A program made the position numbers and the translations under genes. A stretch of 64,000 nt of DNA from Prevotella sp. UBA3776 (lineage in GTDB: Bacteria > Bacteroidota > Bacteroidia > Bacteroidales > Bacteroidaceae), in contig DFFM01000024.1 of NCBI GenBank assembly GCA_002369515.1, positions 1 through 64,000 on the forward strand. Reading direction: 5' to 3'. The first letter of the stretch is position 1. The number at the start of each line of letters is the position of its first letter. Positions 8,985 to 17,054 of the stretch are shown here, one piece after another. The notes below the pieces were generated by a model. It did not search any database, was not told the origin of the DNA, and saw only the letters and a program-made list of their open reading frames with translations.

Positions 8985-11900
8985 TCATTTTTGCCTTGCA
9001 TACTCAGCAGGCCGTATTCCGAATTGTTTCTGGAAGCACTTGGAGAAGTACGAGGGGCTTGAGAACCCCACCATGTAGGCAACCTCGCTGACCGACGCTC
9101 CCTGTTCGTGCAGCAGTTGGGCGGCTCGCTTGAGGCGTATCATCTGTATCATTTCGTTGGGCGTGATGCCGGCCAGGGCTTTGATTTTGGCAAAGAGTCC
9201 GCTGCGGCTGATGTTCAGCCTGTCGGCTAGGAAGGCCACGTTGAGTTCCGAATTGGAGAAGTTCTCCTCGATGATGTGTTTCATTTGTTCGAGGAAGTCG
9301 TTGTCGGTGGGGTTGCCGGCAATCTCGGTGACGGGTTCTAGGGGTTGCGTGGCAAAGCGTTCCATCAGTCGTCGCCTCATTTCGAGCATGTTGCGTATGC
9401 AGCCCTTGAGGTACTGTGGCGAGAAGGGCTTCTCTATGTAGGTGTCTGCCCCCACGTCCATGCCCTGAATCTTCGACTCGTCGTCGGTCTTGGCGGTGAG
9501 CATGACAAAGGGGATGTGGCTGGTGAGCGGATTGAGCCGCACTCGCCGGCAGAGCTCCGCACCATCCATGCGCGGCATCATCCAGTCGCTGATGATGATG
9601 CCCACTTCGTGGCGGCTGAGCTGTTGGAGCGCCTCGATGCCGTCGGTTGCGGTGACCACCTTGTACTGTTCGTTGAAGTTGGTGGCAAGGAATTGCAGCA
9701 TGTCCTCCGAGTCTTCAACAATGAGCATGGCCCCCTCCAAAGCCCCCTCCAAACCTCCCCCCGTAGGGGAGGCTTCCTGTGCGCTGGGCATCCCCCTATG
9801 GGGGGGATGAGAGGGGGGCTTTTGGGCGGCTTGGGTGCTCTCTGGCAGATCCTGTTTCACGGGCAGCAAAACGGTGAATGTGGAGCCCTTTCCAGGCTCA
9901 GAATCCACGTTGATGGTTCCGTGGTGCAAATCGACGATGTTCTTCACGATGTTCAGGCCAATGCCCGTTCCTGGCTTGTTGTGCTGAGCCTGAAAGAAGG
10001 GTTCGAAGATGCGTTGTATGTCGTCGGGGCGCATGCCCGCTCCGTTGTCGCTCACCACAATTCGGAAAGAGTTGCCGTCGGGCTCGGCCTGACAGCTGAG
10101 CGCCACTTCGTCCTTGGTGTATTTGTTGGCGTTGGTGAGCAGATTGCTCACCACCTTGGTCACCGCCTCCCGGTCAACGATGGCGGTGAAGTGGTCGTCG
10201 GGGTAGCTGGCTGTGAATCGTTTCCCGCCCTGGCGGAAGGTGGGGGCGAATCGTTCGCTGACGCTCTCGAGCAGTTCCTTGATGTTCTGCGGTGCGAAGT
10301 GCATCACCAGACTTTGCTGCTCCACCTTGCGGAAGTCGAGCAGTTGGTTGACGAGTTCGAGCAGCCGGTGGGCGTTGCGGTCGATGATTCGCATGTCGTC
10401 AGAAGGGTGGCCTTTCTTCATGATTTTCTCCAAAGGCCCGATGATGAGCGACACCGGGGTGCGTATCTCGTGGGCTATCATCGTGAAGAAGTTCAGGCGC
10501 GCCTCGCGCACCTCCTTTTCCTTCTCCTCGTTCAGCCGCTCAATTTCCTGTTGGTGCATGCGCTCGGCCCGTTTCAGTCGGAAGCGCACGTAATACCACA
10601 CGCCACAGGCCATCAAGAGCAGATAGAGGGTTTTGGCCCACCAACTCCACCACAGGGGTGGGTTTATCACGATGCGCAGCGCCGCTTCGTTCTTCGACCA
10701 TGCCCCGTCGTTGTTGGTGGCTTTCACGCGGAATGTGTAGGTGCCTGCCGGCAGGTTGGTGTATGTGGCGCGGTTCTGGTTGCCCACGTAGTTCCAGTCG
10801 CGGTCGAATCCCTCGAGCATGTAGGCGTACTGGTTCTTCTCGGGCGAGCAGTAGCTCAGCGAGGCGAACGATAGCGTCACCATGCGCGCGTCGGTATATC
10901 CGATGACCAGTTCCTTTGTCTGCGAGAGGTCTAAGGGGAGCCCCTCGGCGGTGTGCTCCTCGCGGTTCATGATGCTCAGCGACGTGATATATACCGGTGG
11001 CATCACGCTGTTGGCCTTGATCTGATAGGGCAGGAAGGCGTTCATTCCGCTGGTGCTGCCAAAGTAGATGTGGCCGTCGCTGGCCTTGGTGCAGGCGTTG
11101 GGCTGAAACTGCTCGCTGACGAGCCCGTCGTGCAGGGTGAAGCGCTGTGTGCCCTCGCCGGGCACGTACTTCACAATGCCGCGCTCGGTGGAGAGCCAGA
11201 GTGTGCCCTGGTCTTCGATGATGCCCATGACGTTTTGGGTGGGCACGTCGAGTGTGATTCGGTCGAATCGGTTGTGGGCCGCGTCATAGATGCACAGTCC
11301 GTCGAAGGTGCCCGTCCACAGACGGCCACTCTCGTCCACGAGCGAGCAGTTGGCTTGGTTGTCGGGCAGCGAGTGGTCGTCCGTGTCGCTGTGCTTGAAC
11401 TGTTTCAGCTGCTTGTTTGTGGGGTTGTATCGCCACAATCCCGCCCCTTGGGTGGATAGCCAGATGTTGCCTTGGCGGTCCTCGTCGATGTCGATGACCA
11501 TGGCTCCCGTTGTGCAGATGCGCTCGAATCGGTTTGCCGTGCGGTTGTAGAGGTTCAGCCCGTCCATCGTCCCCACCCACATCCTGCCTCGCGAGTCGGC
11601 ATGGATGGCGTAGGCACTCGAGTTGTCGAGCGAGTGGGGGTCGGCCGTTTGGGTGAATTGCTGCAGGCGGCCCGTCGAGGTGTCGAGCACTATCACGCCG
11701 TTGGTGTAGGTGCCCACCCACAGCTCCCTTCCCCATGTACAAAGGGCGTGGGCGTTCTGTTGCGCCAGTATGTCCTGATGGGGATAGTCCACGAAGCGTT
11801 TATCCCGTGGTGAGTAGCACATCACGCCGCCGTCGTCGCTGGCAATCCAGATGCGGCCGTCGCTGTCTTCGCAAAAGCGCGAGATGACGTTGCCCCTCAG

Positions 11901-12911
11901 CCCCGTCTCCATGGTGAACGACTCGAAGCGCTTGCCCACGGGCGACACGTAGTGTGCTCCGCCGTAGAACGTGCCTGTCCAGAGCCCGCCCTCGCGGTCG
12001 GTGGTGATGGCATAAACAAATCGGCTCGTCTGTTGGTTTCCGTAATCGTTCTCCTCCTCCTCGAGCCGTTGCCAGCTGCGCGTCTTGGGATTGAAACAGA
12101 TGGTGCCGTCGTCGCAACCTATGCAGATGCAGTTGTCGTCCCGTTCGTAGAGGGCATGGATGTGTGACCCCACCTTGGCCAGATTCGGGTTGAGCATCTG
12201 CTCCAGCTTTCCGTTGCTGTCCATGAGCAGCAGCCCCTGCTCCCAAGAGCCTATCCAAATGCGACCGTCGCGCGTCTGCAACATGCGCAGCCCGCCGTAG
12301 TCGCCGTCGTAAGTCAGGGCTACGGGCTCAAAGCGGTCGTGCAGACGGTTCAGCCGCTGCACTACAGGTGAGCCCCAGTTGGTGATGGTCCATATCTGGT
12401 TGCTGTTGTCGGCCAGCACTTGGGCGGCGCCATTGTTGTCGCCTTTCAGCTTGTACTGCTTGGCCTGCCCCGTTCTGGGTGTATAGCGCCACACACCGTT
12501 CTTCATTGTCGAGGCCCAGAGGTTGCCCTCGCGGTCCATGGTGAGGCTGGTCACCACCGAACTGATTTCCATGGGCAGCCTGTCGAAGATCAGATTCTTT
12601 TGCTTCAGCCAGAACACTCCCTTCTCAGTGCCTGCGTAGAGCGCATCTTCGGCGGCAAACAAGGCCGAGATGTACTGGCTGATGCCCAACTGTTGTATGC
12701 GGAAGGGTTGCACCCGAGTGCCGTCGTAACGGCAGAGGCCGTTGTCGGTTCCCAGCCAAATGAAACCGTAGGGGTCCTGCACGATGTTGCGTACGGCGTT
12801 CGACAGCAGCCCGTCGTTCATGGTCAGGGTGCGGTGTCGATAGTCGGTGCGCGCCCCCATCGCCACGAGGCATATTAGGGCGGTTGTAAGCAGGAGCAAT
12901 CGTTTTTTCAT
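8985..12911 (-). CDS. Hybrid two-component system regulator (sensor kinase fused to AraC-type response regulator)
   Basis: The 1308-residue protein has all parts of a Bacteroidetes hybrid regulator: signal peptide (about 1-20), periplasmic two-component propeller repeats up to about residue 640, a Y_Y_Y domain (about 660-750), a membrane helix (757-775), HisKA with the phosphoacceptor His814 in MIAHEIRTP, HATPase (about 900-1025, SDNGAGM, then GTGIGLNIVK), a receiver domain from residue 1062 with Asp1109 (SDWMMPRMDG), and an AraC-type DNA-binding domain at the end (SEVAYMVGFSSPSYFSKCF). Such proteins sense a periplasmic sugar fragment and activate nearby sus-type operons. I chose ATG 12911, directly before the signal peptide, rather than an upstream ATG. 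The linker at about residues 1029-1061 is made of a GC-rich palindromic repeat. It is the natural candidate to bind the shared sites at 14.3, 16.2 and 29.4-29.5 kb. Confidence 0.95.
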   Translation of the reverse strand: MKKRLLLLTTALICLVAMGARTDYRHRTLTMNDGLLSNAVRNIVQDPYGFIWLGTDNGLCRYDGTRVQPFRIQQLGISQYISALFAAEDALYAGTEKGVFWLKQKNLIFDRLPMEISSVVTSLTMDREGNLWASTMKNGVWRYTPRTGQAKQYKLKGDNNGAAQVLADNSNQIWTITNWGSPVVQRLNRLHDRFEPVALTYDGDYGGLRMLQTRDGRIWIGSWEQGLLLMDSNGKLEQMLNPNLAKVGSHIHALYERDDNCICIGCDDGTICFNPKTRSWQRLEEEENDYGNQQTSRFVYAITTDREGGLWTGTFYGGAHYVSPVGKRFESFTMETGLRGNVISRFCEDSDGRIWIASDDGGVMCYSPRDKRFVDYPHQDILAQQNAHALCTWGRELWVGTYTNGVIVLDTSTGRLQQFTQTADPHSLDNSSAYAIHADSRGRMWVGTMDGLNLYNRTANRFERICTTGAMVIDIDEDRQGNIWLSTQGAGLWRYNPTNKQLKQFKHSDTDDHSLPDNQANCSLVDESGRLWTGTFDGLCIYDAAHNRFDRITLDVPTQNVMGIIEDQGTLWLSTERGIVKYVPGEGTQRFTLHDGLVSEQFQPNACTKASDGHIYFGSTSGMNAFLPYQIKANSVMPPVYITSLSIMNREEHTAEGLPLDLSQTKELVIGYTDARMVTLSFASLSYCSPEKNQYAYMLEGFDRDWNYVGNQNRATYTNLPAGTYTFRVKATNNDGAWSKNEAALRIVINPPLWWSWWAKTLYLLLMACGVWYYVRFRLKRAERMHQQEIERLNEEKEKEVREARLNFFTMIAHEIRTPVSLIIGPLEKIMKKGHPSDDMRIIDRNAHRLLELVNQLLDFRKVEQQSLVMHFAPQNIKELLESVSERFAPTFRQGGKRFTASYPDDHFTAIVDREAVTKVVSNLLTNANKYTKDEVALSCQAEPDGNSFRIVVSDNGAGMRPDDIQRIFEPFFQAQHNKPGTGIGLNIVKNIVDLHHGTINVDSEPGKGSTFTVLLPVKQDLPESTQAAQKPPSHPPHRGMPSAQEASPTGGGLEGALEGAMLIVEDSEDMLQFLATNFNEQYKVVTATDGIEALQQLSRHEVGIIISDWMMPRMDGAELCRRVRLNPLTSHIPFVMLTAKTDDESKIQGMDVGADTYIEKPFSPQYLKGCIRNMLEMRRRLMERFATQPLEPVTEIAGNPTDNDFLEQMKHIIEENFSNSELNVAFLADRLNISRSGLFAKIKALAGITPNEMIQMIRLKRAAQLLHEQGASVSEVAYMVGFSSPSYFSKCFQKQFGIRPAEYARQK
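9726..9826. repeat. GC-rich palindromic repeat inside the hybrid regulator gene
   Basis: This stretch is made of C and G runs (CCGTAGGGGAGGCTTCCTGT and ATCCCCCTATGGGGGGGAT). One module recurs at 49.67-49.75 kb, and another recurs in reverse at 37.18 kb. It stays in frame and encodes a Pro/Gly-rich linker between the kinase and receiver domains (SHPPHRGMPSAQEASPTGGG). Confidence 0.85.
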
Positions 12912-12975
12912 GTTGCAAAAATAAGAAAAAAAACAATACGGCTCATGCTTTTCTTGTTTTTTTTCTTTTGTCCGT

Positions 12976-14259
12976 TCATTTCCCATCTATCCAGAACTTG
13001 TAGGGGAAGGTCTTCAAGTCGGCCTTCGGGTCGGGGTTCTCTTCTGTAGGCATGGGAATCTGGTAGTGCTCCGTCGGTGCGCCCATCACGACGAGATAGA
13101 GGTGGGCCAGTTTCTTGCCGCGAGGCACCTTGAAGGTGGTGGCATTCACCGGGCTGTAGATTTCCTCGTCGTCGGTGGTGACGCCCACAAAGCCCCAGCG
13201 CAGCTCCTCGCCCTTGATGCGCAGCTTGTAGGTGCGATGCTCCAGTCCTGTGATGTCGTCAACCAGGATGGCGTTGAAGCCATACTCCTCCAGCCCGTAA
13301 GTAGGCGACAGCGAGCCGTCGGTGCCGTCGCCGGTGAGATGGGTGTCGAAGGTGCAGGCGTAGCGGCGCGTCTCCTTGCGGGCATGCTTGAAGTCGAAGT
13401 TCACCAGGTGCTGATAGCCGCGCAGCATCTCGTCGCAGAACTGGTCCTGCGTGAGCCCATACATGCGCTTATAGGTCACCACGGGGTCTTCGCCCTTGCG
13501 TCCCTGCCGGTAGAGCTCGGCTATCGACTTGCGTCCGTGCAGGTCGCTCCACCACTGGATGACGTAGGGCGAGTGGTAGATGTTGTCCAGATGGAGGAAT
13601 GCCTTGTGGGTGAGCCCTTTGAAGGCCTCGAAGTGGAAGTTCTCGTCGGTCAGCCAGTCAGGGTTCACTTGCCAGAGCATCCACTGCGAAGTCATTTCGA
13701 AGAAACCGCTGCCACCCCACGCGTCGCCCATCGAGTCGGCTGGTATCTGCAGCTGGAACGAGTGGCCCAGTTCGTGGGCCATGCAGTTCATCTTCTCGTC
13801 CTGTATGCGGTTGGGAGCCACCCACAGTGCGCCGATGAAGTCATCGTAGGTTCCGCCATAGGCAGTGCCATCGAGCGAATACATCACCATCACCATCATC
13901 TTATACTCGTCGCACTTGGAGCCGGGCTTCGAAAATTCCAGCGTGTCGCGGAAGAAGTTGTAGAACCCTTGCACACGGTCGCGCAGATTCTCGAGGTTGA
14001 AGCCCATGGGCTTGCCCTCCAACTGTGGCGGATTGTTGGTGTCCTGGCCGAAACCACGCTCCCACATCAGGATGAGGTCGTCGGTCTCGATGCTCCGCTT
14101 GAAACTCCACTGCGAGGTGTCGGCCTGCAAATCCATCTTTCGCAGGTCTTCGGGGATATAAATCTTCTTCTGGTGTTGTGTCTGCATCTTGTCTGTCTGT
14201 GCCTGCATTGTATGACAGCAAGCTGCCAACGCCCAAATGAAAAATACTATTCTCTGCAT
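12976..14259 (-). CDS. DUF6055 family exported protein with HExxH metallopeptidase-like motif
   Basis: The 427-residue protein has a signal peptide (residues 1-20, cut after MQAQ). It contains MAHELGHSFQ with His162, Glu163 and His166, the zinc-binding pattern of metallopeptidases. I match it to DUF6055 mainly by its similarity to the 753-residue protein at 18154-20415 (TYDDFIGALWVAPNRI and, after the motif, ALWVTPSTC-type segments). No activity is established for the family to my knowledge. It has its own promoter with the shared 21-base-spaced half-sites, and the regulator gene follows 64 bases downstream. A peptidase acting on a glycoprotein substrate is the inference I favour. Confidence 0.8.
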   Translation of the reverse strand: MQRIVFFIWALAACCHTMQAQTDKMQTQHQKKIYIPEDLRKMDLQADTSQWSFKRSIETDDLILMWERGFGQDTNNPPQLEGKPMGFNLENLRDRVQGFYNFFRDTLEFSKPGSKCDEYKMMVMVMYSLDGTAYGGTYDDFIGALWVAPNRIQDEKMNCMAHELGHSFQLQIPADSMGDAWGGSGFFEMTSQWMLWQVNPDWLTDENFHFEAFKGLTHKAFLHLDNIYHSPYVIQWWSDLHGRKSIAELYRQGRKGEDPVVTYKRMYGLTQDQFCDEMLRGYQHLVNFDFKHARKETRRYACTFDTHLTGDGTDGSLSPTYGLEEYGFNAILVDDITGLEHRTYKLRIKGEELRWGFVGVTTDDEEIYSPVNATTFKVPRGKKLAHLYLVVMGAPTEHYQIPMPTEENPDPKADLKTFPYKFWIDGK

Positions 14260-14312
14260 GTTTTGTGTATTTTTAGGTTTTTAGTGCATGATTCAATAAA
14301 GGTTTTCTGTTG

Positions 14313-14378
14313 CAAAATTACCATTTCTTCTCTTTTCCGGCTGACACTATCGTCCAAAATGCTGCAAGAATCGTCTAA
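14313..14378 (-). promoter_or_regulatory. Promoter and AraC-type operator of the DUF6055 gene
   Basis: The -7 box TAATTTTG lies on the minus strand at 14320-14313. Direct half-sites ATCGTCCAA (14349-14357) and ATCGTCTAA (14370-14378) follow with a 21-base period; both are written on the plus strand. The first base of the proximal site is 36 bases from the last G of TTTG, the same as at three other promoters in the locus. Confidence 0.75.
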
Positions 14379-14448
14379 GGTGCTTTGTTTCTCACACAGA
14401 GGAGACAGAGGTACAGAGGTTTTTCCTTCACACAGAATTATTTTTTTA

Positions 14449-14762
14449 TCACGCAGAGGCGCGGAGGATTTTTGAGTACGCTGAGATTAATTTCTCACAC
14501 AGAGGAAACAGAGGTACAGAGTTTTTTTTCACGCAGAAGGTTTTTTCACGCAGAGGCGCAGAGGATTTTAGAGTTCAGAGAGGAATTGTTTTTTTGAGTT
14601 CAGAGAGGAATTGTTTTTAGAGTTAAGGAGGATTATAGGGTTGATGGAGTTTTTTTGAGTAAAAGAGGCAAGCGACCGTAGGTCGCAAACTCTGTACCTC
14701 TGTTTCCTCTGTGTGAGAAATTAATCTCAGCGTACTCAAAAATCCTCCGCGCCTCCGCGTGA
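14449..14762. repeat. Long inverted repeat with 76-base arms, CACAGAGG-word family
   Basis: The left arm 14449-14524 and right arm 14687-14762 match as inverted copies with one mismatch in 76 bases. The arms are built from words such as CACACAGAGG, AACAGAGGTACAGAG and CACGCAGAGGCGCGGAGG. The 162-base middle holds AGAGTTCAGAGAGGAA-type words and the small palindrome GCGACCGTAGGTCGC. More copies of the same words flank it from 14391 to 14810. This array and the operator at 14313-14378 account for the 551-base gap; no gene is seen. Confidence 0.92.
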
Positions 14763-14810
14763 AAGAAAAAACCTTCCGCGTGAAAGAAAGCCTCTGTTCC
14801 TCTGTGTGAG

Positions 14811-16178
14811 CTATTTCATGGGGTATCCATTCACGATATGGTCCATATACACCGCCCTGCTGCTGAGCCACTTCTCCATGCGGTTGATTTCCGTCTTGGC
14901 GTCCTTGCCTATGGGCCATCGGCTGGCGTTGCGCTCCATGGCCTCGCTGGCTGCCTCGGCGTAGCGCTTGGCCTCGGGCCAGAACTCTGAGAGTATGCGC
15001 GGACGGATGGTTTTCCAGTGGTTTTTCACCTCGCTGACAAACTGGCGGCTCCGCCACATGTCGGTGAAGAAGGAGGGCGTGTAGGAGTAGTCGCTGATGT
15101 GTCGCGCCGGGTCGGTGCCGAGCACCGTCTCGCGGTAGTCGCTGAAGAAGTTGTGTCCTGTGGTCATGTGTGCCCAGTCGAAGTCGAATCCGGCGTCAAA
15201 GTCCCACAGCGGGCCGAAGGTCCACCGGGCATGTTCGCCCTTGTCGCGGAAGAGGAAGATGCTGCGCGGAGCGGCCACCTCCACGTTATAGACGAATTCT
15301 TGGATGAGCAGATAGTCAATCATCGTGGCCACGTCGCACAGTTGGGCGAGCTTGTCGTAGTCGCTGCTCGCGATGGCATTTTCCAGTGCAGCCAGCTCTG
15401 TGCGGGCATCATCGGTGAGAGTGTTGGGCGAGGCGTAGTCTTCAGCCTCGGGGCACTTCACGCATACGGGCATTCTGTACACCTCCGACCAGAAGTTGTC
15501 CACTGCCCCCGGAGCTTCCGCCGGGCCGTCGTCCACATCGAGCGACAATAGCCAACCCTCGTGCTTGTCGATGTCCACGCGTTTCTTGCCCTGCTCCACC
15601 TGCTCCGTCAGCAGATAGAGCCCCATGTACTCGCCGTTGAGTGTCAGCTCCACATAGCGCGAGTGGTTGGTGAAGGGCATGCCCAATGCTTCGCCCATGA
15701 TGAAGACCAGGGTGTTCATCAGGTGCGTCGGGTCGCGATAGTTGGCCAGCAGCACCCAGTCCTTGTCCTCGTCCAGCCCCAGCACAGAGGCTTTCTCGTC
15801 CAGTTTCAGCCTGTAAGGTTTCTTGGGGTACCATTCCCATGTGGAGTTGCCTCGGCCTCTGATGCGCCCACGCCCCTCGTAGTTCCAAGCAGTCGTGTCC
15901 GCCTCTATTTTGATGGTGCAGGGGCGGTAGTCGGCCTTTTCCTTCGAGTTGACGGCTGCGCCTCCGTCGGTGTTGATGCTCAGGCGCGCCACGCAGTATT
16001 TGGCCTCAAAGGCAGGGGCTGGCGTCACTTGGGGAGTGTCCGTGGTGTCGGTGGTTACGGTTTCGGTAGTGTCGGGTGTTGGCGATGGTGTTTGCCTGGC
16101 TTCCGGCTCGTCGTTCTCCGACGAACAGCCTGCCACCAGCACCGCTGTCAACAGTGCAGCAAATATCTTTTTTCTCAT
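14811..16178 (-). CDS. CotH-like kinase domain lipoprotein
   Basis: The 455-residue protein has a lipoprotein signal (AVLVAGCSS, Cys near residue 18) and a Thr/Pro-rich spacer to about residue 55. A CotH domain follows, recognised by the GRIRGRGNSTWEW segment, PKKPYRLKLD, WVLLANYRDPTHLMNT, then MGLYLLTEQVEQGKKRV, and WDFDAGFDFDW towards the end. CotH proteins in Bacillus and fungi are atypical protein kinases of surface proteins. In Bacteroidales such lipoproteins sit in or near polysaccharide loci, and their targets are not known. The gene has its own promoter with the shared operator, so it is probably induced together with the GH127-susCD genes. Family assignment is good; the role in this locus is open. 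Confidence 0.85.
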   Translation of the reverse strand: MRKKIFAALLTAVLVAGCSSENDEPEARQTPSPTPDTTETVTTDTTDTPQVTPAPAFEAKYCVARLSINTDGGAAVNSKEKADYRPCTIKIEADTTAWNYEGRGRIRGRGNSTWEWYPKKPYRLKLDEKASVLGLDEDKDWVLLANYRDPTHLMNTLVFIMGEALGMPFTNHSRYVELTLNGEYMGLYLLTEQVEQGKKRVDIDKHEGWLLSLDVDDGPAEAPGAVDNFWSEVYRMPVCVKCPEAEDYASPNTLTDDARTELAALENAIASSDYDKLAQLCDVATMIDYLLIQEFVYNVEVAAPRSIFLFRDKGEHARWTFGPLWDFDAGFDFDWAHMTTGHNFFSDYRETVLGTDPARHISDYSYTPSFFTDMWRSRQFVSEVKNHWKTIRPRILSEFWPEAKRYAEAASEAMERNASRWPIGKDAKTEINRMEKWLSSRAVYMDHIVNGYPMK

Positions 16179-16207
16179 TTTTTCCTTTCGTTTCAGGTTA
16201 GCCGATG

Positions 16208-16273
16208 CAAAATTACCATTTCTTGCCCTTCCCGGCTGACACTATCGTCCAAATTGTTGCAAGAATCGTCTAG
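16208..16273 (-). promoter_or_regulatory. Promoter and AraC-type operator of the CotH gene
   Basis: The minus-strand -7 box TAATTTTG lies at 16215-16208. ATCGTCCAA (16244-16252) and ATCGTCTAG (16265-16273) lie 21 bases apart, with the same 36-base distance to the -7 box as in front of the DUF6055 gene. About 80 bases around it closely match the 14.3 kb promoter. Confidence 0.75.
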
Positions 16274-16420
16274 GATGCTCTTTTCAAGGGAGTTTTTCCT
16301 TGTCTCACACAGAGTTTTTTCTTTCACGCAGAATGTTTTTTCTCACACAGAGGGAACAGAGGTACAGAGTTTTTCTTTCACACAGAAATATTTCTTTCAC
16401 GCAGAGGCGCGGAGGCTTTT

Positions 16421-16580
16421 AGAGTTCAGAGAGGACTTTTTTTAGAGTTAAGGAGGTTTTTAGAGTTCAGAGAGGACTTTTTTTAGAGTTAAGGAGGTTT
16501 TTAGAGTTCAGAGAGGACTTTTTTTAGAGTTAAGGAGGTCTTTAGAGTTCAGAGAGGACTTGTTTTAGAGTCATGGAGTA
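16421..16580. repeat. 41-base direct tandem repeat, about four copies
   Basis: Units begin at 16421, 16462, 16503 and 16544 with AGAGTTCAGAGAGGACT followed by a T run and AGAGTTAAGGAGG. The first three are almost identical and the fourth is diverged. Confidence 0.9.
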
Positions 16581-16639
16581 TTATAGAGTTGATGGAGTTT
16601 TTTTGAGTTAAAAGAGGCAAGCGACCGTAGGTCGCAAAC

Positions 16640-17010
16640 TCTGTACCTCTGTTTCCTCTGTGTGAGAAAAACTCCTCTCAGAACTCAAAATTTCTCCGCG
16701 CCTCTGCGTGAAAGAAAAGCCTTCTGCGTGGAAACCTCATTACCTCTGTACCCTCTGTGTGAGAAAATACTCTCTCTGAACTCAATATTTCTCCGCGCCT
16801 CGGCGTGAAAAAGCCTTCAGGATGAAAACCTCTGTACCTCTGTTTCCTCTGTGTGAGAAAAACTCCTCTCAGAACTCAAAATTTCTCCGCGCCTCCGCGT
16901 GAAAAAGCCTTCAGTATGAAAACCTCTGTACCTCTGTTCCCTCTGTGTGAGAAAATACTCTCTCTGAACTCAATATTTCTCCGCGCCTCCGCGTGAAAGA
17001 AAAACCTCTG
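16640..17010. repeat. Four direct copies of a ~94-base unit
   Basis: The segment CTGTGTGAGAAAA, then CTCTSWSWGAACTCA and TTTCTCCGCGCCTC recurs with CTCCGCGCCT at 16694, 16791, 16885 and 16979, that is with periods of 97, 94 and 94. Copies 1 and 3, and copies 2 and 4, are most alike, which suggests that a pair of units was duplicated. Confidence 0.85.
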
Positions 17011-17054
17011 CGTGAAAGAAAAGCCTTCCGCGTGAAAGAAAAACCTCTGTTCAC

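Larger units (their letters stand above)
16291..17054. repeat. Large CACAGAGG-word repeat region between CotH and lipoprotein genes
   Basis: The region is filled with the same words as at 14.4-14.8 kb: a left side with CACACAGAGG and CACGCAGAGG words, a middle with AGAGTTCAGAGAGGAC words and the palindrome GCGACCGTAGGTCGC (16620-16634), and a right side with the inverted words. No gene is seen in the 876-base gap apart from the operator at its start. Confidence 0.9.

Noticed and set aside
12912..12986. Longer start for the hybrid regulator at 12986
   Set aside because: It would put 25 charged residues before a clear signal peptide and overlap the DUF6055 gene.
14385..17054. Insertion sequence or transposon ends for the long inverted repeats
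   Set aside because: No transposase ORF lies between the arms, and the arms are made of short repeated words.
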